Positions 45,890 to 56,876 of a stretch of DNA of 64,000 nt are shown piece after piece. Under the pieces are notes generated by a model that did no database searches, had not been told where the DNA came from, and worked only from the letters and a program-made list of their open reading frames with translations. The translations under genes and the position numbers were made by a program. Position 1 is the first letter of the stretch. Every line of letters starts with the position of its first letter. Origin of the DNA: Embleya hyalina (GTDB lineage Bacteria > Actinomycetota > Actinomycetes > Streptomycetales > Streptomycetaceae); NCBI RefSeq assembly GCF_003967355.1, contig NZ_BIFH01000013.1, positions 194,715 through 258,714 on the forward strand, in the 5' to 3' direction.

Positions 45890-46378
45890 TCAATCCGCCG
45901 CGCGCTCCCCGTCCCGGTCGTCGCCGGGCGGGGCGGGGCGGGCGGGGCCGCGATAGGTGAGCGTCTGGCTGTAGACGATGTTCGTGGTGGTGCCGCCGAA
46001 CCGCGCGAGGCGGTCGACGATCGCCTCCAGGTGCGACATCGACGTCGCCGCCACCTTGAGCGTGTAGCAGTCCTCGCCCGTGGTGCGCAGGCACTCCAGG
46101 ATCTCCCGCCGCTCCTCGAGCAGACGGTGCAGCGGGCCGTGCCGGCTTCCGGGGTACTTCAGGCGCACCACGGCCAGCACGGCGAAGCCGGTCCGGGCGA
46201 GGTCGACCTCCGCCCGGTAGCCGGTGATCACGCCGACCGCCTCCAGGCGCTTGACCCGCTCCGTCGTCGCGGACGCGCTCAGGCTGACCCGGCGCCCGAG
46301 TTCGGTCAACGGGATGCGACCGTCGCGCTGCAACTCGCTCAGGATGGCCCAGTCGGTGGCATCGAGATCCCCGGTCAT
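45890..46378 (-). CDS. Lrp/AsnC-family regulator
   Basis: 162 aa from ATG 46378. DNA-binding part: LDATDWAILSELQRDGRIPLTELGRRVSLSASATTERVKRLEAVGVI, then the RAM domain with LKVAATSMSHLEAIVDRLARFGGTTTNIVYSQ. The C-terminal tail is a Pro/Asp/Arg-rich extension. A TAGTCT hexamer 6 nt before the ATG suggests a leaderless message. Divergent from an LLM oxidoreductase that it may control. Confidence 0.93.
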   Translation of the reverse strand: MTGDLDATDWAILSELQRDGRIPLTELGRRVSLSASATTERVKRLEAVGVITGYRAEVDLARTGFAVLAVVRLKYPGSRHGPLHRLLEERREILECLRTTGEDCYTLKVAATSMSHLEAIVDRLARFGGTTTNIVYSQTLTYRGPARPAPPGDDRDGERAAD

Positions 46379-46384
46379 TCGGCC

Positions 46385-46390
46385 AGACTA
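46385..46390 (-). promoter_or_regulatory. -10-like hexamer TAGTCT before lrp gene
   Basis: On the minus strand TAGTCT ends 6 nt before the ATG at 46378; no ribosome site lies between. Confidence 0.45.
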
Positions 46391-46459
46391 CCGGCGGATC
46401 CACGGCGATCGGGCCCGAAGGGCACGAATTATGTCTTCAGTTGTCGGGTTGCCGCCGGA

Positions 46460-46465
46460 TAGCCT
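46460..46465 (+). promoter_or_regulatory. -10-like hexamer TAGCCT before the LLM gene
   Basis: TAGCCT ends 6 nt before the ATG at 46472, mirroring the divergent lrp arrangement 70 bp away. Confidence 0.45.
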
Positions 46466-46471
46466 CGATCC

Positions 46472-47377
46472 ATGCAACTCGGTGTCAACGTCCCCAACTT
46501 CGGCCCCGGCACGGATCCGGGCATGCTGCGCGACTGGGCGCAGACCGTGGAGGGGCTGGGATTCGACCTCCTGATGGTCTCCGACCACATCGCGATCACG
46601 CCCGACGTCGCGGAGCAGTACCCCGCCCCCTTCTACGAACCCTTCACCACGCTCGCCTGGCTGGCCGGCGTCACCCGGCGGGTCCGGCTGGGCACCACGG
46701 TGCTCATCGTCCCGTACCGACACCCCCTGCTCGTCGCCCGGATGGCCGCCAACCTGCACCGGTTGAGCGACGAGCGCCTGGTGCTCGGCGTGGGCGTCGG
46801 CTGGGCGCGGCAGGAATTCGCCGCGCTCGGGCTGTCGTTCGAACGCCGGGGCAGGACCACCGACGAGCACCTCGCGGCCATGCGTGCCGCGTGGGCGGGC
46901 GGCGAGGACGACTACCGCGCGGGTGATATCCCGATCTGGGTCGGCGGCAACAGCGACGCGGGCATCCGCCGCGCGGTGCGCCTCGGCGACGCCTGGCATC
47001 CGCTGCGCCGCACCGTGCCGTGGACGCGCGCGGCGGTCGATCGGATGCGTGACATCGCCGAGGGGGAGGGCCGGGCGATGCCGGCGCTGGTGCCCCGGAT
47101 CGCGCTGCACGTCACCGACGCGCCGCTGCCCGATGCCACGCGACTTGCGGGCGAGGGCACCATCGAGCAGGTTTTCGACGATCTGGACGGCCTGCGCGGC
47201 CTCGGCGCCGAGACCGTCGTGCTCGATCCGTTCGACGGCGATCCGGACCGGACCCGGCGTCCCGGGGCCGCGTGGCGCATGCTCGCCCGGGTGGCCGAGC
47301 GACCGCGTACGCCCGACGGCGATCGCACCCCTGCCGGCGATCGCACCGCGCCCGCCGATTCCATCGAAGCGAAATGA
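46472..47377 (+). CDS. LLM-class F420-dependent oxidoreductase
   Basis: 301 aa. Luciferase-like monooxygenase barrel: MQLGVNVPNFG, LGFDLLMVSDHIAI, RVRLGTTVLIVPYRHPLLVARMAA, LVLGVGVGWARQEF and IPIWVGGNSDAGIRRAV. The TIGR03619-like layout and actinomycete origin favour F420 rather than FMN as cofactor (inference). The last 20 residues repeat GDRTPA-type units. A nucleoside deaminase-like gene follows 10 nt downstream, so the two are likely co-transcribed. The divergent Lrp protein may regulate them. Confidence 0.9.
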   Translation: MQLGVNVPNFGPGTDPGMLRDWAQTVEGLGFDLLMVSDHIAITPDVAEQYPAPFYEPFTTLAWLAGVTRRVRLGTTVLIVPYRHPLLVARMAANLHRLSDERLVLGVGVGWARQEFAALGLSFERRGRTTDEHLAAMRAAWAGGEDDYRAGDIPIWVGGNSDAGIRRAVRLGDAWHPLRRTVPWTRAAVDRMRDIAEGEGRAMPALVPRIALHVTDAPLPDATRLAGEGTIEQVFDDLDGLRGLGAETVVLDPFDGDPDRTRRPGAAWRMLARVAERPRTPDGDRTPAGDRTAPADSIEAK

Positions 47378-47387
47378 CGGAGACCCG

Positions 47388-47873
47388 ATGACCGTGTCGG
47401 ACGACGAACTCATCCACCTGCGCCGCTGTGTGGAACTGGCGGCCGAGGCCGTGGCGGCGGGCGACGAGCCGTTCGGCTCGGTCCTGGTCGCCGCGGACGG
47501 CGCCGTCCTCGCCGAGGATCGCAACCGCGAGCGCAGCACCGGGGACCCGACCCGCCACCCCGAGATCGAACTGGCCCGCTGGGCGGCCGCGCACCTGACG
47601 CCCCCGGAGCGGGCCGAAGCCACCGTCTTCACCTCCGGGGAGCACTGCCCGATGTGCGCGGCGGCGCACGGCTGGGTGGGCCTCGGCCGCATCGTCTACG
47701 TCAGTTCGGCCGAGCAGACCGGTACCTGGCTGGCCGAACTGGGCGTGTCGGCCTCCCCCGTACGCGCCCTGCCGATCGGGGAGATCGTGCCCGGGCTCGT
47801 GGTGGAGGGCCCGGTCCCGGCGCTGGCCGAGGAGATCCGCGCGCTGCACCGCCGCTTCCGCGCCGAGGGTTGA
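47388..47873 (+). CDS. Nucleoside/cytosine deaminase family protein
   Basis: 161 aa from ATG 47388 with ACGGAG upstream. Zinc site: RHPEIEL (HxE, with Pro where most have Ala) and HCPMCAAAHGW (PCxxC). Begins DDELIHLRRCVELAAEAVAAGDEPFGSVLV, the tRNA-adenosine/guanine deaminase-type fold. Probably deaminates a base or related compound. Second gene after the LLM oxidoreductase; the pair might act on one pathway, for example pyrimidine or pterin breakdown, but that is only a guess. Confidence 0.9.
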   Translation: MTVSDDELIHLRRCVELAAEAVAAGDEPFGSVLVAADGAVLAEDRNRERSTGDPTRHPEIELARWAAAHLTPPERAEATVFTSGEHCPMCAAAHGWVGLGRIVYVSSAEQTGTWLAELGVSASPVRALPIGEIVPGLVVEGPVPALAEEIRALHRRFRAEG

Positions 47874-47879
47874 CGTGCG

Positions 47880-47912
47880 GCCGAGGGGCCGGTGGACGGC
47901 CGGCCCCTCGGC
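47880..47912. terminator. Bidirectional stem-loop
   Basis: Perfect 13-bp arms 47880-47892 / 47900-47912, 7-nt loop, directly after the deaminase stop and before the convergent stop at 47939. Confidence 0.75.
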
Positions 47913-47938
47913 GGCTGCGAGGGCGTCGTCGGCGCGGG

Positions 47939-48592
47939 TCAGTACGAGATGGCGACCCGACACGCGAAGGTCTCCCGGTCGTCGACGTGGCCGAGGATGA
48001 AATCGGCCAGGTCGGCGCGGGAGAGACGAGTGGGGCGATCCAGTGGTCGCGTCTCGTCGGGGCTGTACCGGTAGGTGCCGGTGCGCGGTCCGTTGGTGAG
48101 CATCGGGACGCGGATCACGGTCCAGTCGAGCGCGTCGGTGCGGGTGTCGGCTTCGGTCAGGTCCTGCTCCATGCGGTGCATGTCGGCGTAGGCGTGCCGG
48201 TGCAGGGGTCGCACGATCAGTCGGGTGACCAGGCGCTGGGCCGCCGGCACCCCGGCGCCCGTGTCGAGTGCGCCGGAGGAGAGGCAGACCAGCCGCCGGA
48301 CGCCCGCGGCGGACATCGAGCGACGCAGATTGGCCGTGCCCCGCGAGTAGACCGTGGTGGGCGAGCGGGTGGTGGCGCCGAGCGCGCTGAGTACGGCGGT
48401 GTGGCCCGGGACGACCGCGTCGATCGTGTCCGGGTCCAGGGCGTCCCCGGCGACCACGCGCAGGTTCTCGTGTCGGGTGGTGATGCGTCCCGGATCACGG
48501 GCGAGGGCGGTGACGTGGTGGCCGGCGACCAGGGCCTGCGCGACGAGCCGCATGCCGGTGCCGCCGGCGGCGCCCACGACGAGCAGGTTCAC
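47939..48592 (-). CDS. NAD(P)-binding (NmrA/SDR-a-like) protein
   Basis: 217 aa from GTG 48592, whose GTGA overlaps the SDR stop upstream. Starts VNLLVVGAAGGTGMRLVAQAL, the atypical-SDR dinucleotide loop GxxGxxG, then GDALDPDTIDAVVPGHTAVLSALG and LVCLSSGALD. It lacks a clear Tyr-x3-Lys, so an NmrA-like sensor or an epimerase or reductase with different chemistry is possible. Coupled to the SDR gene and probably under the divergent TetR. Confidence 0.9.
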   Translation of the reverse strand: MNLLVVGAAGGTGMRLVAQALVAGHHVTALARDPGRITTRHENLRVVAGDALDPDTIDAVVPGHTAVLSALGATTRSPTTVYSRGTANLRRSMSAAGVRRLVCLSSGALDTGAGVPAAQRLVTRLIVRPLHRHAYADMHRMEQDLTEADTRTDALDWTVIRVPMLTNGPRTGTYRYSPDETRPLDRPTRLSRADLADFILGHVDDRETFACRVAISY

Positions 48593-49413
48593 GGCGCGGT
48601 CGGGTCGGTCTGCGGCCGGCCGCCGGCGGGGCGACGGAAGGGCGGTGCGCCCGCGAGCTTGCCGCCGTCGATCGGCAGGGTGGCGCCGGTGATGAACGAG
48701 GACTCGTCGGAGCACAACCACACCACGGCCGCGGCGACTTCGTCGGGCAGACCGATCCGGCGCATCGGCATGGCCCGGGCGGCGGCCTGCCGGGCCTGCT
48801 CCCCGGCGGCCTCCAGCTGCTCGGTGTGGATCGGGCCCGGCGCGAGCGCGTTGATCCGGATGCCCGCGTCGGCGTAGTCGAGCGCGGCGGTGCGGGTGAG
48901 CCCGATCAGGCCGAACTTGCTCGCGACGTACCCGGCCAGTCCGCCGACGGCCTGGAGACCGGCGGTGGAGGACATGTTGACGATGGCGCCGCCGTTGCCG
49001 CTCGCGAGCATGGCGGGGATCTCGTACTTCAGGGCGAGGAAGACGCCGCGCAGGTTGACGGCGAAGGCGCTGTCGAAGGCGGCCACGTCGACGTCGGCGA
49101 GCGGGGTGGGCGGGTGGCCGCCGCCGGCGGCGTTGTTGACCGCCGCGTCCAGCCGGCCGAAGCGGTCGACGGTGGTGGCGACCAGTCGCTCGACGGCGCC
49201 GGGATCGGTGACGTCGGTCGGTACGGCGAGCGCACGGCCGCCGGCCGCGTCGAGTTCGTCGGCCAGTACGGTCAGCGCGTCCGCGTCGCGGGCGGCGAGC
49301 ACGACCCGCGCGCCGGCGCGGTGCAGGGCACGGGCGGTGGCGGCGCCGATGCCGCGACTCGCGCCGGTCACGATCGCGACGCGGTCGGCGAGGGGCTGCT
49401 GAGGGGTGGACAT
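48589..49413 (-). CDS. Short-chain dehydrogenase/reductase
   Basis: 274 aa. Cofactor loop VTGASRGIGAATARAL, NNAAGGG (NNAG variant), catalytic Ser in MSSTAGL and GYVASKFG (Tyr-x3-Lys), then LAPGPIHTEQLEAAG. Length 274 is within the classical SDR range. It is divergent from the TetR gene at 49559 and coupled to the NAD(P)-binding gene downstream, so the three form one regulatory unit. Confidence 0.93.
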   Translation of the reverse strand: MSTPQQPLADRVAIVTGASRGIGAATARALHRAGARVVLAARDADALTVLADELDAAGGRALAVPTDVTDPGAVERLVATTVDRFGRLDAAVNNAAGGGHPPTPLADVDVAAFDSAFAVNLRGVFLALKYEIPAMLASGNGGAIVNMSSTAGLQAVGGLAGYVASKFGLIGLTRTAALDYADAGIRINALAPGPIHTEQLEAAGEQARQAAARAMPMRRIGLPDEVAAAVVWLCSDESSFITGATLPIDGGKLAGAPPFRRPAGGRPQTDPTAP

Positions 49414-49558
49414 GGTGCACTCCCGGGTCGAGGTGGTGCGAAGGTGCGAATCGGGCGTACCGGGACGCCCGGGCAGGCCGGGGTATCCGCGATCCGCGAG
49501 GTCGCGTAGAATTCAATGGACAGACAGTAAATCCAAAATCGTGGAAGGGGCAAGCCGC

Positions 49559-50149
49559 GTGAGTCCGCGTGTGTACAAGTCCGACAAACGTCAGGCCGCA
49601 GCCGAGGACACCCGACTGCGCATCCTGACCGCCGCCCGCTCGCTGCTCGCGGCCGCCAAGCCCACCCAGATCACGCTCGACGGCATCGCCAAGGCGGCCG
49701 ACGTGTCCCGCCAGACCGTCTACAACGCCTTCGGTACCAGGGCCGGCCTGCTCGAAGCCCTCTTCGACGGGCTGGCCACGCGCGCGGGCGTCGACCTGTC
49801 CGAGGCGTTCGCCGCGCCCGACGTGGACGCGGCGCTGCGCCGGTTCACCGAGACCTTCTCGCGCTTCTGGGCCGCCGACCCGGTGGCGATCCGCCGGCTG
49901 CGCGGCATGGCGGTGCTGGACTCCGAACTCGACCGACTGCTGCGCGAGCGCGACGACATGCGCCGTACCGCGCTCGGTTCGCTCCTGGCGGCCCGGGGGG
50001 TGGAGGTCGGGCCGGAGACGATCGACGTCGTCTGGCAACTCACCGGCTTCGAGGTCTACGACGGCCTCGCCCGCCGCGACCCCGAGCGCGACCCGACCGG
50101 CCCGATCGCCGACGCCGTTTCGGCCGTATACGCGGCCGCGCGGGGCTGA
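49559..50149 (+). CDS. TetR-family regulator of the SDR operon
   Basis: 196 aa from GTG 49559 with GGAAGGGG upstream. HTH: LRILTAARSLLAAAKPTQITLDGIAKAADVSRQTVYNAFGTRAGLL. The C-terminal domain binds ligand. Divergent from the SDR pair; the 145-bp gap contains an A/T-rich stretch with GGACAGACAGTAAAT but no clear palindrome. Presumed local repressor. Confidence 0.93.
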   Translation: MSPRVYKSDKRQAAAEDTRLRILTAARSLLAAAKPTQITLDGIAKAADVSRQTVYNAFGTRAGLLEALFDGLATRAGVDLSEAFAAPDVDAALRRFTETFSRFWAADPVAIRRLRGMAVLDSELDRLLRERDDMRRTALGSLLAARGVEVGPETIDVVWQLTGFEVYDGLARRDPERDPTGPIADAVSAVYAAARG

Positions 50150-50151
50150 TG

Positions 50152-50178
50152 GGGCGGCCCGCGCCGCGCGGGTCGCCC
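50152..50178. terminator. Stem-loop between tetR and PARG genes
   Basis: 11-bp arms 50152-50162 / 50168-50178 with one mismatch and a 5-nt loop, between convergent stops. Confidence 0.5.
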
Positions 50179-50188
50179 GGGGCCCGGC

Positions 50189-51031
50189 TCAGCGCCGGCC
50201 GATCTCCGCGGCGCCGAATCGTTCGGTGAACGCCGTCCGGTTGGGCGAGTCGGGGGAGGGGTCGTGGATGGCGAAGACGACGTGCTCGAAGGCCGCCGCG
50301 AAGGGGCCGTCGGGGGCGAGGTGGTCGTGGAACGCGCCGGCGACCTCACGCGGGTCGTTGCGGAACACCCCGCATCCCCAGGCGCCCAGGACCAGTCGGC
50401 GGGCGCCGTGGTGGTGGGCCACCGTCAGGACGCGGCCCGCCCGGCGGCGAAGGGTCTCCCGGATGCGGCCGTGCGCGGCGGGGTCGCGCTGCAGGGTCGC
50501 GCCGGCGTTGGGGGCGGCGCAGGTCAGGAACGACACCGGGAACGGCTGGTCGAGGAGGCGAGCGTGCTCGTCACGGTGCACCGGGACGTCGGGGGACCAG
50601 ATGACCCGGTCGCTGTAGAGGAGATCGGGTCCGGCGCGGTGGGCGGCGTAGTAGTCGGGGGCACGCAACAGACAGGGATACAGCAGGCTGTTGCGGCACA
50701 GGTCCTCCTCCTGGGCCCGGGCACCGCGCAGATAGCCGCCGCCGGGATTGCGCGCGGAGGCGAAGTTCAACACCGCGATCGTGCCCGGGCCCGACCCGGA
50801 CAGGCGCCGCGCGGCCTGGAGGCTGCCCTCGCCGGTCACCCGGAATCGCGTCGACGGCCCGGCGCCGACCGGGTGCGGGGCGAGCGGCCCGTCCGGGGGA
50901 TGGCCGACGGTGCCCGACATCGCCGCGTGCAGCGCGGGCCCCACCCGGACCGTGCCGTAAGGAGTCGAGTATTCGCCCGTGGCGACGATCCGGGCGTTCA
51001 CGGCCGCGATGTCCCGCAATCTGCTGTTCAC
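50189..51031 (-). CDS. Bacterial-type poly(ADP-ribose) glycohydrolase (TIGR02452/DUF2263)
   Basis: 280 aa from GTG 51031, chosen because family members begin near SRLRDIA; a GTG at 51082 would add 17 residues. The PARG signature GGG-x6-QEE is present as [19 protein letters not shown]. Further marks are [20 protein letters not shown] and [15 protein letters not shown]. It removes ADP-ribose chains from proteins or DNA, acting in the cytoplasm. It is divergent from a UvrA paralogue. A TAGCGT hexamer lies 8 nt before the start. Confidence 0.92.
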   Translation of the reverse strand: MNSRLRDIAAVNARIVATGEYSTPYGTVRVGPALHAAMSGTVGHPPDGPLAPHPVGAGPSTRFRVTGEGSLQAARRLSGSGPGTIAVLNFASARNPGGGYLRGARAQEEDLCRNSLLYPCLLRAPDYYAAHRAGPDLLYSDRVIWSPDVPVHRDEHARLLDQPFPVSFLTCAAPNAGATLQRDPAAHGRIRETLRRRAGRVLTVAHHHGARRLVLGAWGCGVFRNDPREVAGAFHDHLAPDGPFAAAFEHVVFAIHDPSPDSPNRTAFTERFGAAEIGRR

Positions 51032-51039
51032 AGGCTCGT

Positions 51040-51045
51040 ACGCTA
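51040..51045 (-). promoter_or_regulatory. -10-like hexamer TAGCGT before the PARG gene
   Basis: On the minus strand TAGCGT ends 8 nt before the GTG at 51031; it supports this start over the upstream GTG if the message is leaderless. Confidence 0.35.
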
Positions 51046-51228
51046 GAGGTTTGCCACGCGAGGGCCCAATTCCCTTCGGCACGCGGCGCGTCGCTCGCCG
51101 GTGATCGAACCGATCGGGAATGGAGAAGCGCGGTCATGGAGTCGGCGGCTAGCGTGAGCGCCACGCACCGCCGACCCGCGGCCACGGATCCGCCGCCACA
51201 ACGCCCGACCGCGAGCACAGGAGTCAGG

Positions 51229-53631
<2,403 letters not shown>

Positions 53632-53701
53632 GGGGACGGGGGATCGGTGCGTCCCGTCTCGGCGGTGCGTCCCGAGGTCTTGTACCCGAAGCCGTGATGC
53701 C

Positions 53702-53732
53702 TCGGTAGCGGTCACAAGCTGACCGCTACCGA
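53702..53732. other. Perfect hairpin between uvrA2 and alkZ-like gene
   Basis: 13-bp arms 53702-53714 / 53720-53732 (TCGGTAGCGGTCA), loop CAAGC. It lies 70 nt after the uvrA2 stop and 84 nt before the next gene. It could be a terminator for the first or an operator for the second. Confidence 0.6.
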
Positions 53733-53815
53733 TGGCAGGTTGGGGACATGGACGTGTGGAGAGGTGGGGGATCGGTCGTGGTCGTGCGACGGGAAACGAA
53801 GGGTGGCCGGTTCCG

Positions 53816-54913
53816 ATGACCGTTCTCGGCACGCGGGCGCTCAACCGGGCGACGTTGGCGCGGCAGTTGTTGCTCGATCGGGCGGACCTGCCGCCGGCGG
53901 CGGCCGTCGCGCACGTCGGCGGTCTCCAGGCGCAGGAACCGCAGGAGCCGTTCATCGGGCTCTGGTCGCGGCTGCGCGCGTTCGACCCCGCGACGCTGTC
54001 CGACCTGGTGACCGGGCGCGACGTGGTGCGCACCCACCTGATGCGCCGGACGGTGCACCTGGTCACCGCCGCCGACGCGCTGGCCTGGCGGGCCCGCCAC
54101 GCCTCGATGTTGCGGCAGCGGGTGATGGGCGTGTACCGCCGCGAGCTGGACGGGATCGATCTCGACGAACTGGCCGCGGAGGGCCGGGAGGTGATGGCCG
54201 ACGGGGTGCCGCGCTCGATGTCGGAGTTCGCCCGGGCGCTCGCCGATCGTCGACCCGACGTGCCGCAGCGGGCGCTGGGGGAGATGCTGATCGCGCTCGT
54301 CCCGGTGGTGCAGCTCCCGCCGCGCGGGGTGTGGCGGGTTCGGGCGGGCGTGCGCAACGCGCTCGTCTCCTCGTGGCTGGGGCGCGAGGTCGACCCCCCG
54401 GCCCCGGCGCACGCGGATCCGGTCGGCGAGGCGCTGGTACGGCGCTATCTGGCCGCGTTCGGCCCCGCCGCCTCGGCCGACCTGCGCGCCTGGTGCGGCC
54501 TCGCGGGCCTGCCGCGCGCGGTCGCCGCGGTGCGTGCGGAGCTGATCTCGTTCCGGGACGAGCGGGGGCGCGAGTTGCTGGACCTGCCCGACGCGCCGCG
54601 CCCCGACCCCGACACCCCCGCCCCGGTGCGCTTCCTCCCCGCCTTCGACAACGCGCTTCTCGGCTACGACGACCGCACCCGCATCGTGGACGACGCGCAC
54701 CGGGGCCTGTCGGTCGCCGGCGTGCGCGTGGTCCTGCTCGACGGTCGGGTCGGCGCGACGTGGAACGTCGACGGCGGGACGGTGACGGTCACCCCGCTGC
54801 GGTCGTTGTCCCGGGCCGAACACGCCGCCGTGGGCGAGGAGGGAGAGGCGTTGGCGTCGTTCCTGTCCGACGGCGGGAACGATCGGGTGCGGATCGACTC
54901 GGCCGCCGGCTGA
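53816..54913 (+). CDS. AlkZ-like (HTH_42) DNA glycosylase family protein
   Basis: 365 aa from ATG 53816. Winged-helix HTH_42 layout: LNRATLARQLLLDR, VAHVGGLQAQEPQEPF (the QxQ motif at 38-40 that is catalytic in AlkZ/AlkX), MRRTVHLVTAADAL, and the C-terminal FDNALLGYDDRTRIV. AlkZ excises bulky or crosslink adducts and protects azinomycin producers. Adjacent to the class II UvrA, so both may act on damaged DNA. Family assignment is good, substrate unknown. Confidence 0.88.
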   Translation: MTVLGTRALNRATLARQLLLDRADLPPAAAVAHVGGLQAQEPQEPFIGLWSRLRAFDPATLSDLVTGRDVVRTHLMRRTVHLVTAADALAWRARHASMLRQRVMGVYRRELDGIDLDELAAEGREVMADGVPRSMSEFARALADRRPDVPQRALGEMLIALVPVVQLPPRGVWRVRAGVRNALVSSWLGREVDPPAPAHADPVGEALVRRYLAAFGPAASADLRAWCGLAGLPRAVAAVRAELISFRDERGRELLDLPDAPRPDPDTPAPVRFLPAFDNALLGYDDRTRIVDDAHRGLSVAGVRVVLLDGRVGATWNVDGGTVTVTPLRSLSRAEHAAVGEEGEALASFLSDGGNDRVRIDSAAG

Positions 54914-55037
54914 GGCCGGCGCCCCGGTTTCCGGCTTTTGGCCCGAACTCCGGTGGGCGGGGGCGGATCCGCCTACCATCGACGTCGGGTGGGATGTTCG
55001 TGGCGTGGCGTGATCGCCGACCGGACCGGGGGGTTCC

Positions 55038-55625
55038 GTGCAGCCGTTGGCAGAGGACGAGATCGAGCTGGTGCTCGTGATGGTGGACGCGGCCGCGGCG
55101 GTCGTCGCGCCCGAGGACCGCGAAGATCTGTTCGACGACTTCGCGGAGGACATGCGCGAGAGCGGGCTGGTGCCGGGCGCCGAGTCGGTCGACGTCGACG
55201 AGAGCGACGCCGCGCTGGTGGACGGGCACGTGTTCCTCGGCATCGGATTGACCGTGCTGGGCCAGATCGCCTATCGGGTGTTGGCGGTCGCCACCGACAT
55301 CGCCATCAACCGGGGATTGCGCGACGCGGTCGGGTACGCCCGGGGGCTGTTCGCCTCGGCTGACGGGGACGCGGAGCCGGACGGGGCGGGTACACCGGGT
55401 ACACCCGGTGCGCCCGCGGCGCCCGGCCGGGACGCCGCCGGCGACCCGCCGGTGACGCGGGCCGTGCCGACCGTCGGGGAGATCGCCGCGCTGGTCCTGG
55501 CCGCCGAGGGGAACACCCTGCCCCCGCAGGTGGATCCGGCCGCGATCGAGGAGATCGTCCGCGAGCAGTTGCGCGCGTTGGCCGAGGCGGAACCCCGTGG
55601 GCCCGGCGACTCCGCGCCCGCGTGA
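55038..55625 (+). CDS. Hypothetical protein paired with membrane metalloprotease
   Basis: 195 aa from GTG 55038 (GGGGGG upstream). Acidic N-terminal domain EDEIELVLVMVDAAAAVVAPEDREDLFDDFAEDM; one moderately hydrophobic stretch (LGIGLTVLGQIAYRVLAVAT, about 74-93); a Gly/Pro/Ala linker with repeated GTPGTPGAPAAPG; and a C-terminal helix EIVREQLRALAEAEP. No family recognised. Its 3' end overlaps the protease gene by 29 nt in another frame, so the two are coupled. Confidence 0.75.
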   Translation: MQPLAEDEIELVLVMVDAAAAVVAPEDREDLFDDFAEDMRESGLVPGAESVDVDESDAALVDGHVFLGIGLTVLGQIAYRVLAVATDIAINRGLRDAVGYARGLFASADGDAEPDGAGTPGTPGAPAAPGRDAAGDPPVTRAVPTVGEIAALVLAAEGNTLPPQVDPAAIEEIVREQLRALAEAEPRGPGDSAPA

Positions 55626-56811
55626 GGCGGCCGACCGCACGTTCGACACGGCCCGGCTGCGCCGACTGCGCGGGCTGAACCGCGCCCTTCGGGTGTTGTG
55701 GGTCGCGGCCCTGGCGCCGCTGCTGTTGTTCAACGTGCCCCTCGTGGTGATCGCCGCGACGGACGGGACGGCCGACCCGTGGGAGTGGGCGGCGATCGGG
55801 ATCGGCGGCGTGCTCCTGCCGTTCGCGTATGTCGCGATCCAGGTGATGCAGGGATGGGCCGCGCAGTCGTACCGGCATCGGCACGACGGCGTGAAGCGTC
55901 GCGAGGTGGACTGGGGCGACCCGCGCTGGGAGGCGGTGCGGGCCTCGTTCGAGGCGTCCGGCCTGGATCCGCGCACGATCCGGGCACTGAGCGTATGGGA
56001 TCGGACCGCGACGCTGGTGACCCGCCACGTACCCCGGCCGACGCCGGGACGCCTGGGCCGGGGCAGCGACTGGGGTGTGCGGAACGGCGGTTGCCTGTTG
56101 GGCCTCGGTCTGGTCTGCGGAATCGTGGTGGCCGTCCTGGACGAGTTGGATGTGGATCCCACCGACGGCACCGCCTTCACCGTGTTCCTGGTGGTCGCGT
56201 CCGCGGTCGTGTGGCCCCTGGCGTGGCGCAACGGTCGGGCGCAGGCCTCGCTCAATCTCGGGAATCCCGACAACGTGGTGCTGATCCCGATGCACTGGCG
56301 GCCGCAGTTGCGCGACAACCCCTCCTTCCGGGTGCACCTGATGCACGAGATCGCGCACGCGCGGCACGACGATCCCGGGCGGCGCAAGCTGCTCGACACG
56401 TGCGCGGGGGTCGGCCCGTTCGCGGTCTTCGTGGACTCGGCGGCGGTGGTCGCCATGCGGCTGGGCGATGTCGTGCTCATGGTGTTGTTCGCGGCGACCC
56501 TGGTGAGCGGTATCGCCGGCGTCCGGCGGGCCAAGCGCCTGATTCCGCTGGTGCAGGAACTGCGCGCCGACACCGAGGCGTGTCGCGATCCGGAGGCGGT
56601 CGGGCATCTGTCCGCCTTCCTGCGGGAACGGCAGGCCGAGCAGCCGTCGCACGCGAAGGCGACGCGGCTCGCGGCATTGACCGAGGCGACGTGGCGTGGC
56701 CCGGGCGCGCGGCTCGTGGCGCCGGCCGCGCTTCCGGCGGCGCTGTTCGGGCTCCTGATCCTCGCGTCGGCGATCGCCCAGTGGGCGGGTGTGGTCGGCT
56801 CGTCCGGGTGA
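55597..56811 (+). CDS. Multi-pass membrane metalloprotease-like protein (gluzincin HExxH)
   Basis: 404 aa from GTG 55597. Hydrophobic segments near 32-53, 65-83, 165-183, 195-210, 284-305 and 375-395. HEIAH at 250-254 with ELRAD (321-325) as possible third ligand gives the M48/M56 gluzincin pattern; the active site faces one side of the membrane between helices. Related proteases process membrane or secreted proteins, or signal. The substrate could be the coupled upstream protein (inference). Little sequence similarity to known M48 enzymes is evident. Confidence 0.8.
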   Translation: MGPATPRPREAADRTFDTARLRRLRGLNRALRVLWVAALAPLLLFNVPLVVIAATDGTADPWEWAAIGIGGVLLPFAYVAIQVMQGWAAQSYRHRHDGVKRREVDWGDPRWEAVRASFEASGLDPRTIRALSVWDRTATLVTRHVPRPTPGRLGRGSDWGVRNGGCLLGLGLVCGIVVAVLDELDVDPTDGTAFTVFLVVASAVVWPLAWRNGRAQASLNLGNPDNVVLIPMHWRPQLRDNPSFRVHLMHEIAHARHDDPGRRKLLDTCAGVGPFAVFVDSAAVVAMRLGDVVLMVLFAATLVSGIAGVRRAKRLIPLVQELRADTEACRDPEAVGHLSAFLRERQAEQPSHAKATRLAALTEATWRGPGARLVAPAALPAALFGLLILASAIAQWAGVVGSSG

Positions 56812-56843
56812 TGCCGGCGAGGATGCTTGCGGGTGTCCGGTAT

Positions 56844-56871
56844 TTGTCAATACAATGTCACACCTTATAAG
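56844..56871 (+). promoter_or_regulatory. Predicted promoter of the racemase operon
   Basis: TTGTCA (56844-56849), 16-nt spacer, TATAAG (56866-56871). The A/T-rich stretch includes TTGT-n4-ACAA at 56844-56855, which may be an operator. The TATAAG hexamer ends 5 nt before the ATG at 56877. Confidence 0.6.
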
Positions 56872-56876
56872 GCTCG

